Source: Chengkuizengella axinellae
GTDB taxonomy: Bacteria; Bacillota; Bacilli; Paenibacillales; KCTC-33759
DNA length: 64,000 nt
Direction: 5' to 3'
Assembly (NCBI RefSeq): GCF_030730905.1
Contig: NZ_JAVAMP010000006.1
Location: 152,133 to 216,132, forward strand
Part shown: one piece after another, positions 9,062 to 17,988 of the stretch
How the letters are laid out: each line of letters opens with the position of its first letter
Numbering within the stretch: the first letter of the stretch is position 1
The notes under the pieces: generated by a model
What the model saw: the letters and a program-made list of their open reading frames with translations, nothing else
What the model was told of the DNA's origin: nothing
Databases searched by the model: none
Translations under genes and position numbers: made by a program

Positions 9062-10315
9062 ATGAAAAAATTGACCAGTATTTTTCTCAGTTTCATCTTG
9101 GTTAGCATTTTATTTATTCATATGGGGGCACAAGCAGAACCCAGTAATGAACAAGTTAAAGCATATTTAAACAAATCCATATCCTTTAAGATTGATAATA
9201 AAGATTGGGTACCAACGACCGATGGAGAAGCCATTTATCCTATCTCCTATAACAATACGACTTATTTGCCTCTGCGAGCGATTAGTGAAGCTTTAAATGT
9301 GGACGTAGAGTGGATAGGTGAACACAACAAAATTAAATTAAATACCACCAAACTGATTTCAAATGATCATACTAAAAATATCCTTTCATCAGAATTTGTA
9401 CATATCCTTGTGAATGGAATTGAAAAACCTGAATTATTAACTAAGGAGCTTTTAGAGGACGGGGATGACGACAAAATTACTCAATGGTTTTTAGAATTAG
9501 AAAAGTGGAAAATGAACATACATGATGTCCTATCTCCATACGCCATTGATAGTCAAGGCAAGGAAACTCTTATAGAAGCTTTTAAACAATACTATACCTA
9601 TGATTATTCAAAAAAAGTGTTTAAGAGTTTATTTTACAATAAGGCTGGTTATTATTTGACAACTGACTTTGATGATTATTACAATCCAACAAGCTTAACT
9701 AACATTCAATACACCTTAAATACTTCTTATAACTATAAGTTCGTCTTTAATGCAACGACCTTTGCTTTTAACACGGCAACAGATGTTGAAATCATGTATT
9801 TTGTAGATGAGGATCATTATCTTCTCTCTACTACTAGTTACTTTTTCCCAAACTTTTATCTTTCTCAAGATGAAACCAAGATCATTTTGAATACAATGGA
9901 ACGACCTGAATTATTAACCAAAGAGCTAATAGAGAGCGGGGATCAGGAAAAAATAATACAGTGGTTTGTAGATTTATATCATTGGCGACTTACATTGTTT
10001 AGTGCCTTACAAGCATATAATATTGATGAAGATGGGAAAGATGAAATCATGAATGCTTTCAACCAATATTACAGTGAAGAACATTCAGCAGGTATTTTTG
10101 ATTTATTTTTCAATCAAGTTAATGATTATTATGTGACATCTTCTTTCGATGATTATTTTAACATAACAACTATACAACATGAGGATAGCCTGCAATATGA
10201 ACTACAAAGAGATCCAAATTTTTATACACTTACCTTCAATGCAACCCTATCATCAATCGGTATTGATGTTAAGCATACCTTTATCATTAATGATGAGGAT
10301 TACCTTATTGAATAA
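9062..10315 (+). CDS. Secreted protein with copper-amine-oxidase-N-like domain and two shared repeats
   Basis: The protein has about 417 residues and is exported by a signal peptide ending near AQAEPSNEQ. Residues about 30-100 (YNNTTYLPLRAISEALNV, VEWIGEHNKIKLNT) match the copper amine oxidase N-terminal or stalk domain, a wall-associated module common in Bacillales. Two repeats follow, each opening with a KPELLTKELLEDGD or RPELLTKELIESGD type segment, then a Trp-rich helix, an FKQYY/FNQYY helix and a DDYYN/DDYFN aromatic stretch. The repeat also occurs once in the upstream gene. ATG 9062 is chosen for its GGAGAGGTG site; an upstream in-frame ATG lacks a signal sequence. The function is unknown; cell-surface location is an inference. 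Confidence 0.8.
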   Translation: MKKLTSIFLSFILVSILFIHMGAQAEPSNEQVKAYLNKSISFKIDNKDWVPTTDGEAIYPISYNNTTYLPLRAISEALNVDVEWIGEHNKIKLNTTKLISNDHTKNILSSEFVHILVNGIEKPELLTKELLEDGDDDKITQWFLELEKWKMNIHDVLSPYAIDSQGKETLIEAFKQYYTYDYSKKVFKSLFYNKAGYYLTTDFDDYYNPTSLTNIQYTLNTSYNYKFVFNATTFAFNTATDVEIMYFVDEDHYLLSTTSYFFPNFYLSQDETKIILNTMERPELLTKELIESGDQEKIIQWFVDLYHWRLTLFSALQAYNIDEDGKDEIMNAFNQYYSEEHSAGIFDLFFNQVNDYYVTSSFDDYFNITTIQHEDSLQYELQRDPNFYTLTFNATLSSIGIDVKHTFIINDEDYLIE

Positions 10316-10350
10316 ATCGTTAGAAGACCCTATCAGGGAAATCAGGCTGT

Positions 10351-10394
10351 ACCCGTAAATAGGATTTCATGGTCCTGTTTACGGGTTTATTTTA
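10351..10394. terminator. Bidirectional terminator between convergent genes
   Basis: A 14-pair stem (ACCCGTAAATAGGA against TCCTGTTTACGGGT) is followed by TTTATTTTAT on the plus strand and flanked by A-rich sequence on the other side. It sits between the secreted-protein gene and the converging rluA-family gene. Confidence 0.85.
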
Positions 10395-10401
10395 TATTGC
10401 A

Positions 10402-11316
10402 CTATTCTCTTTTCAAACATCCTATTGTACTCTGCATATCACTTGGCAAAGGTGCAGTAAACTCAGTATACTCTCTTGAATTAGGATGGAAAAAACCTAA
10501 TTTTGCGGCATGTAATGCTTGCCGATCCACTTTAGGCATGGTCTCGTTTTGTTCTCCATACATTTTATCTCCCATTAGAGGACACCCTAGATGCTTCATA
10601 TGTACTCTAATCTGATGTGTACGACCAGTTTCCAGCCATAACCTTACCAAGGATGCAGATTTATATTTCTCTTCCACTTTATAATGGGTAACAGCCGAAT
10701 AACCCTCTTCTGTCACAATTCTTAAATGTCGGTGTTCAGGGTCTCTGTCGATGGGTGCATTCACAGTACCTTCTAAATCTGGTAAATGGCCATTTACGAT
10801 GGCAACATATTCTTTTTTCACTTGATTATTTATCATTTGTTCGGAAATTTGTTGGTGTACATAAGGATTTTTAGCAATGGCTAGTACACCTGAGGTTTCC
10901 TCATCCAGACGATGAATCGGTCTAAACCGATAATTCTCCCCTTTTTGCATCCAATGATATACAACTCCGTTTGCAAGTGTATTTGCGTAATGTCCATGAG
11001 TTGGGTGTACGATGATGCCTGACTGTTTATTTACAATCAACAAATAATCATCTTCGAATAAAATATCCAAAGGAATATTCTGAGGCTCAATATATTCAGA
11101 AGTCTCCTGCTCCATATGAATTTCTATACGATCACCAGTGAACACCTTAATGCTGATGAATTCCCTTTTTCCATTCACCATAACCCCTTTTTCAGTCAGC
11201 TTAATGCGGGACAACAGTCTTCTTGAAATATTTAGTTTTTCTCTTAATACACTTTTTAAAATCCAACCATTTTCTTCAGGTTGTACAATGTATGTAATTG
11301 GTTTATAATAGTTCAT
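10402..11316 (-). CDS. RluA-family pseudouridine synthase
   Basis: RNA-modifying enzyme of 304 residues that isomerises uridine in rRNA or tRNA. The N terminus carries an S4-like RNA-binding domain (SRRLLSRIKLTEKGVMVNG) and the catalytic aspartate lies in IHRLDEETSGVLAIAKN. LETGRTHQIRVHMKHLGCPL is the conserved C-terminal RluA motif. Length is normal. The ATG overlaps a TGA that closes a relic of the adenosyltransferase 3' end, so this gene probably once followed that gene directly in an ATGA-coupled operon. Confidence 0.9.
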   Translation of the reverse strand: MNYYKPITYIVQPEENGWILKSVLREKLNISRRLLSRIKLTEKGVMVNGKREFISIKVFTGDRIEIHMEQETSEYIEPQNIPLDILFEDDYLLIVNKQSGIIVHPTHGHYANTLANGVVYHWMQKGENYRFRPIHRLDEETSGVLAIAKNPYVHQQISEQMINNQVKKEYVAIVNGHLPDLEGTVNAPIDRDPEHRHLRIVTEEGYSAVTHYKVEEKYKSASLVRLWLETGRTHQIRVHMKHLGCPLMGDKMYGEQNETMPKVDRQALHAAKLGFFHPNSREYTEFTAPLPSDMQSTIGCLKRE

Positions 11317-11340
11317 TTTCTCTTGCGAAACACCTCTGCA
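11315..11340 (-). repeat. Relic copy of the adenosyltransferase 3' end (direct repeat A)
   Basis: These 26 bases are identical to 12820-12845, the last codons of the adenosyltransferase gene. On the minus strand they read NAEVFRKRK-stop, and further upstream a diverged trace (I-E-stop-T-G) matches VEYIRS in the intact gene. The TGA overlaps the ATG of the RluA-family gene. The pair of repeats brackets a 1.5-kb segment with an AlkD-like gene and a broken DinB gene. Confidence 0.8.
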
Positions 11341-11455
11341 TTACCAGTTTATTCTATGTTATATTGAATAATTGACGTACAGAGCTAAGGATACCACATC
11401 AGCTTATATCCGTCGATAATCATCATAAAGTGAACCTTTCTTTCACTGAAATTTT

Positions 11456-12133
11456 TTATATCTTTAGAGATAATTTTAAATTATTATCAAGTTTTTCTAT
11501 TGCGTATCGAAATGAAATTCTTGGCATTAACTCTTTATTTTTTATTAAATAATGATATACCTCTTCGGGCTGTGAGGCTGAAAGTATCTTCAACATCCAT
11601 CCATATCCTTTTAATACTAAGTGATGATCATCGTTCATTAATCTATCTGCAATTGCAAATGGTTTTAATTCATGATATTTCATTTTTTTGATTGGATATA
11701 TAAGGATAATTGCGGATGCTCTCCTTACCCAGAAATCTGGATGATCAGTCCATCTTAACACTTTAGGAAATAAGCAGTTATACCTACTGAGCAAATCTCC
11801 AAATGCATGAGTACAAAAATCATCACAGTCTCCCCAACCTGTTACATATGTTTTCAGCCAGTTCTCAAAAATAATAAAAGTACTATTTCTATATTGATCC
11901 CTCACTCTAAAAGCCCAGTCATAAGCAATTATTCCATATTCCCATTTTCTTTCACCTAACAATCTTTCACATAAAGTAAATACATTTTCAATGGATTTAT
12001 CTTGTATTTGTTTAAAGACACGAGCTGAAACCGATCTAACCTTACCAGTTGTTAAACCAGATTCTTTAGACAGACCCTTTAATTGTATTTTAACCTCATT
12101 GATAACATAAGTATTTAGGGAGGAAGACATCAT
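11456..12133 (-). CDS. AlkD-like DNA alkylation repair protein
   Basis: Helical-repeat protein of 225 residues resembling the HEAT-like AlkC/AlkD DNA glycosylase family, which removes N3- and N7-alkylated bases. The stretch KWEYGIIAYDWAFRVRDQY, the WGDCDDFCTHAFGDLL segment and the WVRRASAIILIYPI helix match the family order. It ends at normal length. Start is the ATG at 12133, about eleven bases after AAGGG, with a second ATG right after it. It lies downstream of a broken DinB gene and of a promoter with a LexA-type box at 12770-12783, so damage induction is plausible but inferred. Confidence 0.8.
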   Translation of the reverse strand: MMSSSLNTYVINEVKIQLKGLSKESGLTTGKVRSVSARVFKQIQDKSIENVFTLCERLLGERKWEYGIIAYDWAFRVRDQYRNSTFIIFENWLKTYVTGWGDCDDFCTHAFGDLLSRYNCLFPKVLRWTDHPDFWVRRASAIILIYPIKKMKYHELKPFAIADRLMNDDHHLVLKGYGWMLKILSASQPEEVYHYLIKNKELMPRISFRYAIEKLDNNLKLSLKI

Positions 12134-12159
12134 AATTTTTACAGCCCTTTCTTATTCTT

Positions 12160-12552
12160 TTATAAGACTGATAAAGCCCAGCTACGGTTTACATGCTCTG
12201 GTATATTAATTTTTAATACTGAACAAAAAGCAATAACTTGTCCTATGTTCATAGCTTCATGACCTATCATCGAGGAAAGATGATAAGAGGCGTTTCACTC
12301 CAAACCAAACTACATCATTGTGATCATTAACATCATCCAAAACTTCTTTCAGTTGATTTCAGAACTAGATATTGCATCAACGAAATCTTTCTGAACTTCA
12401 ACCATTTCTTCGAAATGATTTCGTAGTGTATTTAGACCTTTTCTGGGAAGAGTTTGATCCAAATCAGCATCACTTAATTCCTTAATAAAACTTACTGAAT
12501 AACTTCTCATGGATTCCCATTGCATTAACTGTACATGAATTGCAGGTTCCAT
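12160..12552 (-). pseudogene. Broken DinB-family gene
   Basis: The 5' part reads MEPAIHVQLMQWESMRSYSV and 60-odd residues in one frame, then stops at 12349. The C-terminal part continues in another frame as SMIGHEAMNIGQVIAFC and ends WALSVL at 12160. The GHEAMNIGQ helix carries the third DinB metal-site histidine. At least one frameshift and stop therefore separate the halves. AAAGGAG lies nine bases before the ATG at 12552. DinB proteins are four-helix thiol/metal enzymes often induced by DNA damage. Confidence 0.75.
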
Positions 12553-12744
12553 TGTGCCCACTCTCCTTTAAGATTTCTAGATTTATATAAGCGTGTTCTT
12601 GTTATAATTGTGATTTTTTTCACATAACAAATGAAACAAAAAGAGAAATATGAATTATACTCCTCTTTCAAGTATAGATATGTTCAATACAGTAGCTTCC
12701 CCACATCAATATAACAATATAGAATAGTGAGGTTGCTGACTATT

Positions 12745-12783
12745 ATTATAACACGAGACACGAGAAAAACAAACACCTGTTCG
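12745..12783 (-). promoter_or_regulatory. Promoter with LexA-type SOS box
   Basis: On the minus strand TTGTTT (12767-12772) and TATAAT (12745-12750) are 16 bases apart. CGAACAGGTGTTTG (12770-12783) overlaps the -35 element and matches the Gram-positive SOS box CGAAC-N4-GTTCG with one mismatch. The promoter points to the DinB relic and the AlkD-like gene. The match to LexA sites is a reading of the sequence; binding is not shown. Confidence 0.55.
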
Positions 12784-12817
12784 AACTAGTATTGAGTAAG
12801 TTGTATAATACCGTGGA

Positions 12818-13387
12818 CTATTTTCTCTTGCGAAACACCTCTGCACTTCGAATGTATTCTACATCCGATTGTCCTTCCCGAACGTTGGCAGTTCTTGCAA
12901 TCGTAAAAAACAAATCGGATAGACGGTTTAAGTACTTTCTTACTTCAGGATTAATCTCTTGTTCTTTTGCTAAGGAAACAATCCGACGTTCTGCACGGCG
13001 ACACACTGTACGGCAAACATGCAAGGCTGAAGATACAGCACTTCCCCCAGGCAATACAAACCGAGTAATATCTGGTGTTTCCTCATCATACAAATCAATC
13101 CATTTTTCTAACTGCTCTACCATTTCTTTCTTGACTTTAAATTCTCGAATACCTGGTTTATAAATGGCTAAGTCTGAAGCACAATCAAAAAGCTCATGTT
13201 GAATTTGCAATACATGAGGTATCATGTCTGCATATTTTTCTTCATCCATCAAACTAATGGCGCTTCCCACAAAGCAGTTCAATTCATCCACCGTTCCATA
13301 AGCTTCAACTCTAATATTATCCTTATCTACTCTGCCCCCAATGACACCCGTTTTCCCTTCATCACCTGTTCTTGTATAAATGTTCAT
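12818..13387 (-). CDS. Corrinoid adenosyltransferase, PduO type
   Basis: The product has 189 residues and transfers the adenosyl group of ATP to cob(I)alamin or cobinamide, making the active coenzyme. The N-terminal TRTGDEGKTGVIGG is the ATP-binding signature, VEAYGTVDELNCFVG is the second conserved stretch, and CRRAERRIV is the third. Its ATG overlaps the cobQ stop (ATGA), so translation is coupled. It is the last intact gene of the riboswitch-controlled cobalamin operon. The extreme 3' end is duplicated at 11315. Confidence 0.92.
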   Translation of the reverse strand: MNIYTRTGDEGKTGVIGGRVDKDNIRVEAYGTVDELNCFVGSAISLMDEEKYADMIPHVLQIQHELFDCASDLAIYKPGIREFKVKKEMVEQLEKWIDLYDEETPDITRFVLPGGSAVSSALHVCRTVCRRAERRIVSLAKEQEINPEVRKYLNRLSDLFFTIARTANVREGQSDVEYIRSAEVFRKRK

Positions 13388-14952
13388 TTAGACCCCTCCT
13401 CAATGATTTGATAAACCTTTTTCATATCTAAATACTTCCGAACATGTTCTGCAAGTCTTTCAAATGCCTCTTCTCTTTGATTACGATAGGAACTTTCGAC
13501 CTCTTTAGCTTCCCATCCTTTATTCCATCTTACTCGATTCAACCAGCTTCTACGCAATATATCATTATCTAATATGCCATGGATATACGTGCCCATCACT
13601 CTCTCATTCTCAGACAAAACTCCATCATTATGAAAGGAATGATCCTTGTGTCCAGTTAAACGAATTTCAAATGCATGTTGAACAGGTTGTAAAAATCGTG
13701 TGATGCCCATATGAATCTCATACCCTTCAACATCATTAGAGATTACATTTTCTCCAGAGTGCTCTTGCTCCCCTAACATGGATGTGAAAATCAAAGCGTT
13801 CCCTTCCACTCTTTCTGTTCGTTTCGTTTCTACAAAAGTAGTTTCCATTGGAAATAAACCTAATCCCTCTATTTCGGAGACATCTGATTCATAGAAATTA
13901 GGATCTAACAATCTTTTCCCCAACATTTGATATCCAGCGCATATGCCTAAAAGAAAGCCACCTTGTTCTACATATTCCAATATTTTATCCTCTATACCAA
14001 ATTCACGTAAAAAGAGCAGGTCCTGCATTGTATTTTTACTACCTGGAATAATGACCACATCTGGGTTACCCCACTCCTCTAAGTTTGAAACGTATCTTAA
14101 ATGTACATCTAGCTCATCAAGCAGTGGATCAAAATCAGTAAAATTAGAGATTCTTGGTAATTTTATAACTGCAATATCGAGTTGATGTTCTCCTTTTACA
14201 GTTGATTTTATTTTAGTATCCAATGAAGCTCCATCCTCATCCTCTAGCCCTATATGATGCAGAAATGGAATGACACCTAACACTGGTTTTCCTGTACGTT
14301 CTTCCAACCAATCAATGCCAGGTTGTAATAATGAGACGTCTCCGCGGAATTTGTTAATGATAAACCCACATACTCTATCTCTTTCCTCAGGGGTTAAAAT
14401 TTCTAAGGTGCCTACGATAGAGGCAAACACGCCACCGCGGTCTATATCCGCTACAAGAATAACTGGCGCTTCTGCCCATTTAGCCAACCGCATATTTACA
14501 ATATCACTATCTTTTAAATTGACTTCAGCTGGACTGCCAGCGCCTTCAATGGCAATCAAATCATATTTCTCTCTCAAATGAAGCAATGATTCCTTCACAA
14601 TGCCTTCGGCAGTATGTAAATAAAGTTCTCTGTAACTTCTTGCATCTAAGTCTTTATAAGGCTTACCGTGTACAACAACCTGTGACACCATATCCTGTTT
14701 TGGTTTTAACAAGATTGGGTTCATGTCCGTAGTGGCCACAGTGAAACAAGCATCCGCCTGCATCCCCTGTGCACGTCCAATTTCTTTTCCATCTAATGTA
14801 ACATATGAATTGAGAGACATATTTTGTGATTTAAACGGAGCCACGTTGTTTCCATCTTGATAAAAAATACGGCACAATGCCGCAGTTAGTATACTTTTCC
14901 CTACATCTGATGCAGTACCTTGCAGCATAATCGTACTTGCTAATTTTTTCAT
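13384..14952 (-). CDS. cobQ: Cobyric acid synthase
   Basis: Glutamine-dependent enzyme of 522 residues that amidates the corrin side chains b, d, e and g. The N-terminal dethiobiotin-synthase-like domain has GTASDVGKSILTAALC as P-loop and VADIDRGGVFAS. The C-terminal class I glutaminase-like domain has the nucleophile Cys in GICAGYQMLG and His in GTYIHGILDN. Length is normal for CobQ/CbiP. It overlaps the gene on either side by four bases, showing tight operon packing. Presence without ring-building genes suggests the cell works on salvaged or imported incomplete corrinoids, or that other genes lie elsewhere. Confidence 0.95.
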   Translation of the reverse strand: MKKLASTIMLQGTASDVGKSILTAALCRIFYQDGNNVAPFKSQNMSLNSYVTLDGKEIGRAQGMQADACFTVATTDMNPILLKPKQDMVSQVVVHGKPYKDLDARSYRELYLHTAEGIVKESLLHLREKYDLIAIEGAGSPAEVNLKDSDIVNMRLAKWAEAPVILVADIDRGGVFASIVGTLEILTPEERDRVCGFIINKFRGDVSLLQPGIDWLEERTGKPVLGVIPFLHHIGLEDEDGASLDTKIKSTVKGEHQLDIAVIKLPRISNFTDFDPLLDELDVHLRYVSNLEEWGNPDVVIIPGSKNTMQDLLFLREFGIEDKILEYVEQGGFLLGICAGYQMLGKRLLDPNFYESDVSEIEGLGLFPMETTFVETKRTERVEGNALIFTSMLGEQEHSGENVISNDVEGYEIHMGITRFLQPVQHAFEIRLTGHKDHSFHNDGVLSENERVMGTYIHGILDNDILRRSWLNRVRWNKGWEAKEVESSYRNQREEAFERLAEHVRKYLDMKKVYQIIEEGSK

Positions 14953-16016
14953 ATGAACACCTGCTTGATTTTAGATATAAACATTTCATTTTGTTCACGC
15001 AAACGAATAGCAATTCTAAAAAAGGAAGTATTTAATCCCTTAAATAAAGAAGCATCACGTATTAAAATGCCTCTGTGAGCTAATTGCTCTTGTAGCTTTT
15101 TCACATGGATTGAAGGAGGAAGTTGAACCAACAAGTAATTCGTATCACTTGAATACACCTTTAATCCCAGATCAGATAGTTGGCTTTCAAACCAACTCCG
15201 TTCCTGTACCAGCCAGTTTTTAGTCCTTTTTATATAAGCATGATCATGCAATACTGAAGCCCCAATCGATTGAGCCAGTGCATTAACACTCCATTGCACC
15301 TGCAGAGATTGGATTTTTCTAATCCAATTAGGATGTGCTATCATAAATCCTAAACGAATACCCGGAATGGCAAAAAACTTGGTCATTGAGCGAATCACAA
15401 AAAGATTATTGCTCTGATACGCTTGATTCATGAGGCTCACTTGTTTTTCAAATGGTACAAAATCTATAAAAGCTTCATCTAAGACAACAGGTTGATTCGT
15501 GTCCAGTAAGGAATGTAAAACAGGCTGTGAAATTAATTTACCTGTCGGGTTGTTAGGGTGTCCTAAAAAGAAAAGATCACATTGATCTGCAGCTTTTACT
15601 ATGTCAGATGTTTGTAGTTCAAATTGATTTTCTTCCTTTAAATAGATATCCAGTGTCTTCCCTTGTATTTTCGAAACCGCTTCGTCATACTCTGAAAAAC
15701 AGGGTCTAGCTAAAGCTGTCATTTCAGGTTGGAGAAATCTCACCGTTAAATCTATTAACTCTGCTGCCCCGTTCCCTACTAAAATGCTATCCATTGGTAT
15801 TTGATAACATTCTGCTATTGCATGACGAAGCTTACGTACTGCGGGGTCAGGATAATGTACTAATTCCTTCCATGTATTTGTTAAAATGGTTTCTACACAG
15901 TCAGGACTCCCCAAGGGATTCATGTTAGAACTGAAATCAATAAATTGCTCTTTTGCTAATCCATAAGTTTCCTCAGCTGTAATTAAGTCTCCACCATGTC
16001 CGTATCTTTCAAGCAT
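14949..16016 (-). CDS. cobD: Threonine-phosphate decarboxylase (CobD/CobC type)
   Basis: PLP enzyme of 355 residues related to histidinol-phosphate aminotransferase. It decarboxylates L-threonine phosphate to aminopropanol phosphate, the linker of the nucleotide loop. The N-terminal LIDFSSNMNPLG segment, the GHPNNPTG motif and the PLP lysine in IRSMTKFFAIPGIRLGF are all visible. Its stop overlaps the cobQ start. Upstream, a 170-base gap with a palindromic element separates it from cobS, the only large gap in this part of the operon. Confidence 0.93.
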   Translation of the reverse strand: MLERYGHGGDLITAEETYGLAKEQFIDFSSNMNPLGSPDCVETILTNTWKELVHYPDPAVRKLRHAIAECYQIPMDSILVGNGAAELIDLTVRFLQPEMTALARPCFSEYDEAVSKIQGKTLDIYLKEENQFELQTSDIVKAADQCDLFFLGHPNNPTGKLISQPVLHSLLDTNQPVVLDEAFIDFVPFEKQVSLMNQAYQSNNLFVIRSMTKFFAIPGIRLGFMIAHPNWIRKIQSLQVQWSVNALAQSIGASVLHDHAYIKRTKNWLVQERSWFESQLSDLGLKVYSSDTNYLLVQLPPSIHVKKLQEQLAHRGILIRDASLFKGLNTSFFRIAIRLREQNEMFISKIKQVFI

Positions 16017-16039
16017 GACTTTGCTCCTCTTCTTTCAAA

Positions 16040-16169
16040 AAGTTTGCGGAAGAGAAAGGAATTGTCGGAGAAGTACAACGATCGCATTTAAAATCAAGAA
16101 TATACCTTACTACTAAATAAAGATATTTTTGATTTTAACAACGAGTAGAGACAATCCGTTCTCTGAAGT
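16040..16169. repeat. Imperfect palindromic intergenic element
   Basis: The gap between cobS and cobD folds on itself. AGAGAAAGGAATTGTC on the left pairs with GACAATCCGTTCTCT on the right with one bulge, and inside it TTAAAATCAAGAATAT pairs with ATATTTTTGATTTTAA with one mismatch. The whole unit is about 130 bases. It has no coding potential that I can see. It resembles a MITE-like or REP-like unit, but copy number cannot be judged here. Confidence 0.55.
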
Positions 16170-16188
16170 AAACTAACCTTTTTAATAA

Positions 16189-17022
16189 CTATCCATTCAT
16201 AAATGCGTGACCATAAATCACTAAACTCATTAAAAGCACAATCTCTACTAATTCATTAATTGCTCCATATGTATCCCCTGTTAATCCACCCAGCTTGCGA
16301 TTTAGAACATGAGCTATTCCCCACATCGTAATCCCCGAAATTAGAAATAAAAAGAGCATGATGATGAAATCTTCTGACCAAGACACATCTTTTATCAACA
16401 AACCATACATAAATAACGAACTCATCAAAGCATTGCCGGTTGCTAAAACAGCATATGAAAAAGGAATACGACTAACTTCTGTACCAAACCCTTTTTCTTG
16501 TCTTGCATAAGGATATAACCTCGCAGCCCAAACCATCATTAAACGACTCCAAATAGGAATAAAAATCAAATATGTTAGTAAAGCTGTCTGAGGGTCACTA
16601 TCTAGTAAAGAGAATAGAAGTGCTGTTTTAAAAAAAAGGGAACACACAAATACGATAACGCCCATCGCTCCAACCCGGCTATCCTTCATTATTTCTAACA
16701 TTTTATCCTTCGAACGATAGCTTAAGATTCCGTCTGCGGTATCCATTAATCCGTCCATATGTAGTCCTCCAGAACTGATGATCCAAAATATGCATATGAA
16801 TACAGCAGCAGGTGCAGCTGGAAGTACGTGGGGGAGATATTTAGACAAGATGAGTAAAAACAATCCAATGATCAATCCAGCGATAGGATAATAAACAACA
16901 CTTCTTTGAATGATTTTACGCTCATAAGGAATGTTTATAGGTATAGGTAATCTAGTTAAAAACTGAAGGGAACTTATAAAGGCATAAAACCAGCTTATAG
17001 ATATATGAACAAGAGTCCGCAC
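16189..17022 (-). CDS. cobS: Adenosylcobinamide-GDP ribazoletransferase
   Basis: Integral membrane enzyme of about 277 residues that joins alpha-ribazole to adenosylcobinamide-GDP, completing cobalamin. SLQFLTRLPIP near the N terminus and GLMDTADGILSYRSKDKMLEIMKDSRVGAMG (as GGLHMDGLMDTADG plus DSRVGAMG) are the family marks. GTG 17022 is taken as start because AGGGGG lies six bases upstream; an ATG at 17040 is in frame without a site. It overlaps the end of cbiB by 28 bases. Confidence 0.92.
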   Translation of the reverse strand: MRTLVHISISWFYAFISSLQFLTRLPIPINIPYERKIIQRSVVYYPIAGLIIGLFLLILSKYLPHVLPAAPAAVFICIFWIISSGGLHMDGLMDTADGILSYRSKDKMLEIMKDSRVGAMGVIVFVCSLFFKTALLFSLLDSDPQTALLTYLIFIPIWSRLMMVWAARLYPYARQEKGFGTEVSRIPFSYAVLATGNALMSSLFMYGLLIKDVSWSEDFIIMLFLFLISGITMWGIAHVLNRKLGGLTGDTYGAINELVEIVLLMSLVIYGHAFMNG

Positions 17023-17963
17023 AAAATTCCCCCTACACATAATAAACTCACACCATAAAGGATCTGAATAGAATGTAAAATATCATCACATTCCAACTTG
17101 CGTAAAGCTACACCCATTCTAGCTCGTTCACTGATGATACCTCCATATACATTTACTCCTCCCAATTGTATTCCCAGTGCTCCAGCTACTGCAGACTCTG
17201 GTATACCACTGTTGGGACTAGGATGATGGTGTGCAAACGTTCGAATAGATTTCCAAGACCTTTCACTATCCAGCTTTTTATGAAGAAAGGAAACGATCAC
17301 GATCAATAGACCTGTCAACCTAGCTGGAATCCAATTCAAAACATCATCAAAACGAGCTGATGCCCAACCATAGTGTTGATACTTATCATTTTTATAACCT
17401 ACCATTGAATCTAGTGTGTTCGTTGCACGATACAGCATAGCTAAGGGGGCAGCTCCAAATAGAGCATAAAATAATGGTGAGATCACAGCATCCACTATAT
17501 TTTCAGAAACGGTCTCTACTGTTGCCCTTGTGATTTCCGACTCGGATAAGTTCGTTGTATCTCTTCCTACGATGTACCCTACGTATTTACGTGCTTCAGA
17601 TAAATCAGCCTGTTGTAAAGGAGCATATACAAGCAAAGCTGCTTCTTTTAATCCCTTCATTGCAATGGTAGTAGAAATAAGCCATACATTCGCAATATAT
17701 CCTAACCATGGATGGATATAATGAAGCCCAACTGTGATAATCAAAGTTATAGAAAAGGATAAGAACAACACGCATATTAACAACCCAATCCCTCTACGTT
17801 TGTTCTGTTTATACGAACGTTTTTCTATTAACTGAATTGCCTTTCCCATAAGGATAACTGGATGAGGAAGTCGCTCTGGATCACCGATTACCCAATCAAC
17901 AATCATAGCCGCAGCTAATATCCAAAGGATCTCTTCTATTGAATAAAATAACACTTGCTTCAC
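16995..17963 (-). CDS. cbiB: Adenosylcobinamide-phosphate synthase
   Basis: Membrane protein of 322 residues that attaches aminopropanol phosphate to adenosylcobyric acid. Typical segments are DWVIGDPERLPHPVILMG near the N terminus, the ARKYVGYIVGRDT loop, ETVSENIVDAVISPLFYA and HPSPNSGIPESAVAGAL. It sits between cobU and cobS and overlaps cobS. Its substrate partner, aminopropanol phosphate, is supplied by CobD encoded two genes downstream. Confidence 0.94.
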   Translation of the reverse strand: MKQVLFYSIEEILWILAAAMIVDWVIGDPERLPHPVILMGKAIQLIEKRSYKQNKRRGIGLLICVLFLSFSITLIITVGLHYIHPWLGYIANVWLISTTIAMKGLKEAALLVYAPLQQADLSEARKYVGYIVGRDTTNLSESEITRATVETVSENIVDAVISPLFYALFGAAPLAMLYRATNTLDSMVGYKNDKYQHYGWASARFDDVLNWIPARLTGLLIVIVSFLHKKLDSERSWKSIRTFAHHHPSPNSGIPESAVAGALGIQLGGVNVYGGIISERARMGVALRKLECDDILHSIQILYGVSLLCVGGILCGLLFIYL

Positions 17964-17988
17964 TCCTTATGGGAAAATGAGAGAATCA

